Assembly (NCBI GenBank): GCA_902465645.1
Contig: CABQNX010000006.1
Coordinates: 1 to 35,198 of the forward strand
Source: an uncultured Peptoniphilus sp.
Lineage (GTDB): Bacteria > Bacillota > Clostridia > Tissierellales > Peptoniphilaceae
Direction: 5' to 3'
DNA: 35,198 nucleotides
The position numbers and the translations under genes were made by a program. Positions 30,123 to 35,198 of the stretch are shown piece after piece (the stretch's first letter is position 1; each line of letters starts with the position of its first letter). Under the pieces are notes generated by a model. It was given only the letters and a program-made list of their open reading frames with translations. It made no database searches and was not told where the DNA came from.

Positions 30123-32438
30123 TTAAGCTTCTTCTCTGTTTCTCTTCATAGCAACAACAGCGCCAGCCATTAGAGCAATACCTACGAATGTAAATAGAAC
30201 AGTACCCATACCACCAGTTTGTGGGATAGTTACTTTCTTATTGTCTATTCTTTGAGCTCCACCAACTGTTGCATCACTTACTGGATCGTCTGATTCATAA
30301 GTTACTCCACCTTCAGTAGCGCTATAAGAACCTTTAGCAATCTTAAATTCATATCTAGCTTTATTTAGAGCATATCCATTTGGTGCTTTAGTTTCTTCTA
30401 GGTAGTATGTTCCATAAGCAAGACCTGTTATTTCAAACTTACCTTGTCCATCAGAAACTAATTTTACTCTTTCAGCAGTTTTGTCACTTGTTTCAACCCA
30501 TTTGTATTGTTGTGCTGCTGCAACTACTGCTTTGTTATATGCTTCTTGAGCTGTGTTAATATTAGCTTTTGCAGTTGTTCCTTCTTGTCCTTTTTGTTGT
30601 TCAGCTGATAAATCATTATATGCTTTTATAGCTTTATCTAATGCTGCCTTTGCATCTGTAACTGCTTTTTTAAGATTTGCAGCATCTTCTGTTGTAACAT
30701 AAGCTAAAACTTTTCCTTTTGTTTCAGAATCATAAACTTCGAATTCTGCTCCAACTAGTCTTTCGCCAGTTGTTTGGTCAGCCTTTACAAACTTCTTACC
30801 ACCAGTAGTTACTTCTGGGTTTGTTGGTACTAAAACATCTGGATTAATTTTATTTGTTACAGTTACTTTTCCATTAGCTTCTGATTTATAAGCTGCTTTA
30901 TATCCACGTACAACTTCTCTTACAGTGAATGTGTCGTTTGCAATTTCTTTATCAATATTAAATGTGTGGTTGAAGTCTGGACCTTTCTTAGTAACAGAAT
31001 CTACAACTTCACCTTTACTATTAATTAGGAAGTAAGTTACTTCAACACCTGTAGGAGCAGTTGCTGCTTTTCCGTCTTTATCTACCCATGACTTTGTAAC
31101 TTCAATCTTGTTATCTACAGGTGTTAAATCTGGTGTTGGATCTGGTTTACCTGGTGTGAATGAAACCTTGTTGTTTTCATAATTATCAACTACTGTTTTG
31201 TTATTTACAGTTGCAGAATATTGTAAACGAACCTTTACAGCTCCATTTTGAGCTTTTGCCAATATATCTTTCATTATAGCGCCATTTTCATCGAATGTTA
31301 AATCGAATCCATAGCTTCCTTGTTTATATGTTGCTCCTGCTACTGTAGCAGCATCTGTAAAGTCATATACTGTATCAGTTTGTCCTTCTTGTGAAACTGT
31401 TACTTTAAGGTCATTATTAAATGTTAGTCCCTTAGACATAATATCTGACCAAGACATAGAAGTGTAGTTATAGTTTTGTGGAATTTCAGTTACGATGTCG
31501 TAAGGTGCCTTTGTACCTACTGTAAGAGCAATTTTTGCTTTTTCAGCATTGTAATTATTTATGTCTGCTTGCCATTTGTTAATTTGTTCTTCAGTATATC
31601 CGCTTGCAATAGCTTCTTTTTTAAATTGAGCAAATTCTTCATCTGTCATTTTACCAGCTTTTTCTTTTAAGAAGTTCTTGTCAATTTTTACATCATTTGT
31701 TTCAATGTTCTTTGGATAAATGTGAACAGGGTTAAGGTACTTAGTACCAGCTTTTGCGATTACATCTCCATTTTCATTTGTAACATCATATGCATTTGTA
31801 AGTGGAAGTGTTAATCCAAATGGTACTGCGATTTGTCCTGTTACTTTTTCTGGTGCTTTACTTTCAACTACCCAGTAATATCCTTCACCAAGTTTAACAG
31901 TTGCTAGACCATTTTTATCTGTATCAGCTGTATGTCCGTCAGTTAAGCCTTCGCCAGTTGCTATTGCAAGTTTGTTTTTTGCGATTGCGTTCATAGTATT
32001 ATCAACTTTGCTTGGTGTTAATTCAGTTTTTCCATTAGCAATTAAATCGTTCATTTGAGCTACTGTTTTAAAGCTACTTGCGTTAGCTTTTAAAAGTTCA
32101 AGGATTTTTTCATTTTCTACATCATTTTCTCCATTGATTTTGTAGAATGTAAATTGAGCTCCTGCTAATGCTGTAACATCTGCTCCTAGAGTTTTTAAAT
32201 CCTCAATTTGTCCACCAGTATGATTTAGTGGTTTGTCAAAATTATACTTTGTCTTAGTTGTCAACTTATAAAGATTAACAGTAGTCTTTTCTGGTTTAGT
32301 ATCTTGTAGTTGATCTTGTCCAACTTTTCCAGTTGGTTCTGTTACTACATTATTTGCTGCTAGTGCTGTTAGTGGAGAAAATACTCCCACTAGCATCACT
32401 AATGCCATGATTAGTGATAGAATTTTTTTCTTGTTCAT
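30123..32438 (-). CDS. Major pilin (backbone) with YPK motif and IPQTG sorting signal
   Basis: The 771-residue protein has a signal peptide (cleavage near residue 28, TALAA). It shows the pilin motif PVHIYPKN with the linking lysine at 243, CnaB-type Ig domains likely to form isopeptide bonds, and an E-box (YYLEETKAPNGYAL) near the C-terminus. The sorting signal IPQTG is at 738-742, followed by a membrane segment and KRNREEA. The motifs identify the backbone subunit polymerised by class C sortases. Two helix-rich, Ala/Lys/Glu-rich insertions (about residues 255-305 and in the last CnaB domain) stand out. Confidence 0.92.
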   Translation of the reverse strand: MNKKKILSLIMALVMLVGVFSPLTALAANNVVTEPTGKVGQDQLQDTKPEKTTVNLYKLTTKTKYNFDKPLNHTGGQIEDLKTLGADVTALAGAQFTFYKINGENDVENEKILELLKANASSFKTVAQMNDLIANGKTELTPSKVDNTMNAIAKNKLAIATGEGLTDGHTADTDKNGLATVKLGEGYYWVVESKAPEKVTGQIAVPFGLTLPLTNAYDVTNENGDVIAKAGTKYLNPVHIYPKNIETNDVKIDKNFLKEKAGKMTDEEFAQFKKEAIASGYTEEQINKWQADINNYNAEKAKIALTVGTKAPYDIVTEIPQNYNYTSMSWSDIMSKGLTFNNDLKVTVSQEGQTDTVYDFTDAATVAGATYKQGSYGFDLTFDENGAIMKDILAKAQNGAVKVRLQYSATVNNKTVVDNYENNKVSFTPGKPDPTPDLTPVDNKIEVTKSWVDKDGKAATAPTGVEVTYFLINSKGEVVDSVTKKGPDFNHTFNIDKEIANDTFTVREVVRGYKAAYKSEANGKVTVTNKINPDVLVPTNPEVTTGGKKFVKADQTTGERLVGAEFEVYDSETKGKVLAYVTTEDAANLKKAVTDAKAALDKAIKAYNDLSAEQQKGQEGTTAKANINTAQEAYNKAVVAAAQQYKWVETSDKTAERVKLVSDGQGKFEITGLAYGTYYLEETKAPNGYALNKARYEFKIAKGSYSATEGGVTYESDDPVSDATVGGAQRIDNKKVTIPQTGGMGTVLFTFVGIALMAGAVVAMKRNREEA

Positions 32439-32540
32439 AATATAACTCCTTATTATAAATTTTTATAATTATTTACTGTCCCCATTAACAGTAAATTATT
32501 ACCATAAACTTTAGTCTTTCGACTCTTGCCATAAAATGGC
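32439..32540 (-). promoter_or_regulatory. Structured leader of the major pilin
   Basis: Three stems lie directly before the pilin: GCCAT/ATGGC (32528-32540), AGTC-GAAA-GACT (32513-32524, a GNRA loop), and ATTTACTGT/ACAGTAAAT (32471-32496). AAGGAG follows before the ATG. I could not match it to a known riboswitch. The first stem read on the plus strand looks like a weak terminator. Confidence 0.45.
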
Positions 32541-32925
32541 TTTTTTAGTATCTCTAAAAACATTTTATAAAACATTATTTAGATTTACCTAAACTTTCCT
32601 TAAGCTCATTTGTTAGAAAGTTTATGAATGAGAGAGTGGGTGCGTGGCCCTTTCATCTATGAGGGTGGACCACCGGACTTCCCTCCACCACTCTCTATTC
32701 ATTTAACATTGATTTTGACTTGCACTTTTCACAAGCACTACGGAGGGTGCCTCTTCTTGTCCTTAATACTATTAATCATAGGACAACCACCTTCTCTCGT
32801 CGGCCACGAGGCCCCTAGTCATAAAAGATTTTGTCTTACATGATTTATGAGAATCCCTTGTGGGATTTCCTCCGCCATTAAACTCACAGGATAGGCTTGG
32901 AGAATTTCTCCTTGTGTCCTTATAA
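32541..32925. other. Non-coding interval between adhesin and major pilin
   Basis: No credible gene is present in this 385-base stretch. It is less AT-rich than other gaps and rich in inverted repeats, the largest at 32624-32702. Smaller ones are GGAGAAATTCTCC and AATCCCACAAGGGATT. I did not find a convincing promoter. Confidence 0.55.
32624..32702. repeat. Long inverted repeat (79 bp)
   Basis: ATGAATGAGAGAGTGGG (32624-32640) pairs with CCACTCTCTATTCAT (32688-32702) with a single bulge. Inside, GGTGG/CCACC and GAGGG/CCCTC stems are possible. The fold would be stable on either strand. It could be a structured RNA or a relic of a mobile element. Confidence 0.6.
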
Positions 32926-35198
32926 TCATTCATCATAAGAAACACCCCTCTTCCTGCTGTAAACATAAGCCGCCGCACTCATAAGCACAAGCCCAGCAAG
33001 AGTAAATATCAAAGTACCCCTACCACCAGTAAGAGGATATTCCGCCTTACGGTTTTCAATTTGGATAGGTGCAGTTCCTGTATAATCTCCATAGCTTGGT
33101 TTTCCACTTGTTAGAGCTTCAACGTTTAGCTTATCAGAAACTTGGTCATCTATTCCTGATTCAAAGACTAATTCAAATAGTTGGTCGGCTGTGCCTGTTG
33201 TGTTATTTGCATCAAGCTTACCTGTAAATTCCATTACTATTGAATCTGTTGTTGTAATTGGTTGATCTGTTGTAGAAGTTTCGCCAAGCATTTCCTTTAG
33301 ACCATATCTTGAACCAGTTATGTTTCCAACTGTTTCAAAGCTAATTGCATCAAATTTCGTGAAGTCTGTATCCTTTAAATCATCTATTGATGAACCAGTC
33401 TTAAGAACGGCTACATTTACTAATCCACCTATACCAGCTGGTTTATTCAAAGCTTCTTTGTATTTTGGTGTTATCTTCCAGTCATTTTCCTTGATACGGA
33501 TATAGGACTGATAAGATGGGACTGTCATAGTTTCATGGTTAGGGTTAATAATAATTCTTTGTTTGAATGTTTTGTTTTCCTTGTCCACTGAAATTATTTC
33601 ACTAGTAAGAAGTCCCTTAGTAGATGTCTTGTGGCTTGCCTTTAATGGATCTTTTTCAAGAATTTGAAGCTTGCCATTTTCTACTCTGAACTCTTTGATA
33701 TAACCTGGCATCTTAGTGTATCCTTCAGGTGCCTTAGTTTCCTTAAGAGCATAGTAGCCTGGTTTTGTTAGGTTAAGACTAATCTTACCATCTGCAGCAG
33801 AAGTCACTGTCTTAGTTACTTCTTTGCCATCTTTAGTAATCTTATAAGCTTGATATTCGTCACCTACATTTTCCTTATACCAAACTTCAAACTCAGCGCC
33901 TGCTAATTTCTTAGTCTTGTCATTGCCGTCTACTTTTTCGAATTCAATGTCTTTATAGTTGACAACATTTATTGGCTCATTACTTATTGTTTCTGTATAA
34001 GTTTCTGTTTCAGTGTTTCCTGTAAGATTATCAGCTAGATTTTCTACTGCGTCTGCAACTTTTGCCCTTAGTGTTTGAGCTTCTTCTGATTTTTCTTCAG
34101 CTGGTTTAACAACTTGTCTTGTTATTACTCCATCAGTGCCTACGGTAAATTCTTCTATATGTCCTTCTATCTTTTGATAGCCTTTTGGTGCTTCAGTTTC
34201 TATTAGAGCATATTTACCTGCTTCTAATTTTTCATACTTGATTAAGCCGTCTTCACCAGCAGTTCTTTCTGAACCTGTAACTTCAACCCAGTTCTTACCA
34301 TCTGCTTGGTCAGCATAATACTTAACAAGTTTGAACTTAGCCCCTGGAAGGATCTTGCCTTCTTGGTCAACCTTCTTGAAGATTATTTCATTCTTAGGGT
34401 TGATTGCCTTAATTTCAAGTTTAGCACTTGCTTGTGCCTTGTCTTCAAAGATACGGATGCCATTTGTTCTTTCTACGTAAGGTTGTTCTAGGACTATTCT
34501 CCTTCCGTAATAATCGTTTTTGTAGACCTTGTTAAACATCTTGGCATAAGTGTCATAGGATGCAATATCCTTAGTGTCCACCTGACCTGTAACCTTTACT
34601 ATAACAGAGTTTAAAGGATTCAAAGAACCAATTGGTATTTCTACATCAGTATTGGCTTCTGGATTGTAATAACCATAGGCAGCATAGGTTCTAAGGTTAT
34701 TTGAATTTTCATTTACACCAAAGGATTCTGGCATATCTCTATTTACAATGTCATCGTTACCTTTATAATACTGTCCTGTGTTGTAATTATAAGTTGCACC
34801 ATTTTGATTCAAACTCATTAGGTCTAATCTTAGGTTATTAACTTTTTCACTTGGTCTGTACTTAAAGCTTAGAGGTTTTTGAACATATTCCCTATCCCTA
34901 TTGATATAGAAGTATTGGACAAATTCTCCTGTTTCCCTATTAAAGCTTACGATTTTAGATGTCATGTTTAAGCCTGAAATCTTAGCCATGTCAAGTTCAT
35001 AGGCTACATCAATTTCATTTGTTTTAGGTGTGCCTATTCCCATTCCTACAGGTACCTTTTGTGTTGAGTTTTGTACCTTCATTAGGTTGATATGGGCTAC
35101 GATGGTATTTTCGAAATCTGTCTTATTGTATTGTTCTGCATAGGATGTGAAGACATAAGTCAAAGTTCCTGCTTCTTTGTCGTACTTAGCCTTGGCTA
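32926..35198 (-). CDS. Large LPXTG-type adhesin (MSCRAMM-like), 5' end outside the window
   Basis: The reading frame is open to the window edge, so at least 757 residues are seen and the N-terminus with its signal peptide is missing. Near the edge KYDKEAGTLTYVFTSYAEQY resembles the adhesin domains of collagen/fibrinogen-binding MSCRAMMs. At least two SpaA/CnaB domains follow, with E-boxes YALIETEAPKGYQK and YYALKETKAPEGYTK, then a second adhesin-like region. The sorting signal is YPLTG followed by a membrane segment and RKRGVSYDE. Being first in the pilus locus fits a tip adhesin. Confidence 0.85.
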   Translation of the reverse strand, partial: AKAKYDKEAGTLTYVFTSYAEQYNKTDFENTIVAHINLMKVQNSTQKVPVGMGIGTPKTNEIDVAYELDMAKISGLNMTSKIVSFNRETGEFVQYFYINRDREYVQKPLSFKYRPSEKVNNLRLDLMSLNQNGATYNYNTGQYYKGNDDIVNRDMPESFGVNENSNNLRTYAAYGYYNPEANTDVEIPIGSLNPLNSVIVKVTGQVDTKDIASYDTYAKMFNKVYKNDYYGRRIVLEQPYVERTNGIRIFEDKAQASAKLEIKAINPKNEIIFKKVDQEGKILPGAKFKLVKYYADQADGKNWVEVTGSERTAGEDGLIKYEKLEAGKYALIETEAPKGYQKIEGHIEEFTVGTDGVITRQVVKPAEEKSEEAQTLRAKVADAVENLADNLTGNTETETYTETISNEPINVVNYKDIEFEKVDGNDKTKKLAGAEFEVWYKENVGDEYQAYKITKDGKEVTKTVTSAADGKISLNLTKPGYYALKETKAPEGYTKMPGYIKEFRVENGKLQILEKDPLKASHKTSTKGLLTSEIISVDKENKTFKQRIIINPNHETMTVPSYQSYIRIKENDWKITPKYKEALNKPAGIGGLVNVAVLKTGSSIDDLKDTDFTKFDAISFETVGNITGSRYGLKEMLGETSTTDQPITTTDSIVMEFTGKLDANNTTGTADQLFELVFESGIDDQVSDKLNVEALTSGKPSYGDYTGTAPIQIENRKAEYPLTGGRGTLIFTLAGLVLMSAAAYVYSRKRGVSYDE

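Noticed and set aside
32439..32702. Possible c-di-GMP riboswitch (GAAA tetraloop stem) or RNase P RNA fragment (GGGAAGTCCGG).
   Set aside because: The conserved core of the c-di-GMP-I aptamer (GGGACGCAAAGCC) is missing, and the RNase P-like string is far too short and lacks the other conserved regions.
32628..32978. Short ORFs on both strands in the adhesin-pilin gap.
   Set aside because: They have no ribosome sites or domain features; one overlaps the adhesin end, and the other crosses the 79-bp inverted repeat.

Overview
The window is AT-rich and its genes carry Gram-positive Shine-Dalgarno sites (GGAGG type). Type Z zinc-ribbon S14, ETF-linked acyl-CoA metabolism, an LrgAB pair and a class C sortase pilus locus point to a low-GC Gram-positive anaerobe. 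My best guess is a Peptoniphilaceae/Tissierellia member close to Anaerococcus or Peptoniphilus. That placement is inferred from gene content and was not checked by a search.

Layout. (1) 1-8210, minus strand: the S10-spc ribosomal protein operon in canonical order, from rpsJ (S10) to the first codons of rpsE (S5). It is driven by a near-consensus promoter at 8182-8210. Its leader of about 200 nt holds a 28-codon upstream ORF and three stem-loops. (2) 8214-8813: an AT-rich non-coding stretch with a degenerate 54-bp tandem repeat. (3) 8855-11810, minus: a FecBCD/BtuFCD-type ABC importer, probably for iron, siderophore or another metal chelate. (4) 12021-13822, plus: etfB-etfA with motifs of bifurcating-type ETF. 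(5) 13834-14365: three tandem copies of a ~172-bp structured element separated by intrinsic terminators. (6) 14438-19823, minus: a six-gene operon glcD-like, acyl-CoA dehydrogenase, etfB, etfA, lrgA, lrgB. It looks like a 2-hydroxyacid (lactate) oxidation and enoyl-CoA reduction module with a possible pyruvate transporter. A large HTH-containing protein (19994-21430) is divergently transcribed next to it. (7) 21431-22140: non-coding with several palindromes and 18-nt repeats. (8) 22141-25050, plus: a YfcC/DcuC-family transporter and an isoaspartyl dipeptidase, a likely peptide/amino-acid uptake pair.

(9) 25113-26060: a small accessory patch with a solitary XRE regulator and a solitary RelB/DinJ-like antitoxin. 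The antitoxin gene lies between two copies of a palindromic element, one of which has a second palindrome nested in its loop. (10) 26136-35198, minus: a sortase-assembled pilus locus. In transcription order it holds a large MSCRAMM-like adhesin (5' end outside the window), the major pilin with a YPK pilin motif, a minor/basal pilin, an intrinsic terminator acting as a likely attenuator, and three class C sortases.

How they fit. The two ETF pairs flank the tandem-repeat array and probably serve different flavoprotein dehydrogenases. The glcD-lrgB operon could oxidise lactate or another 2-hydroxyacid, move pyruvate, and dispose of electrons through an acyl-CoA dehydrogenase. The pilus locus is self-contained for polymerisation, but cell-wall anchoring would need a housekeeping sortase not seen here. 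No tRNA, rRNA, IS transposase or CRISPR array was found.
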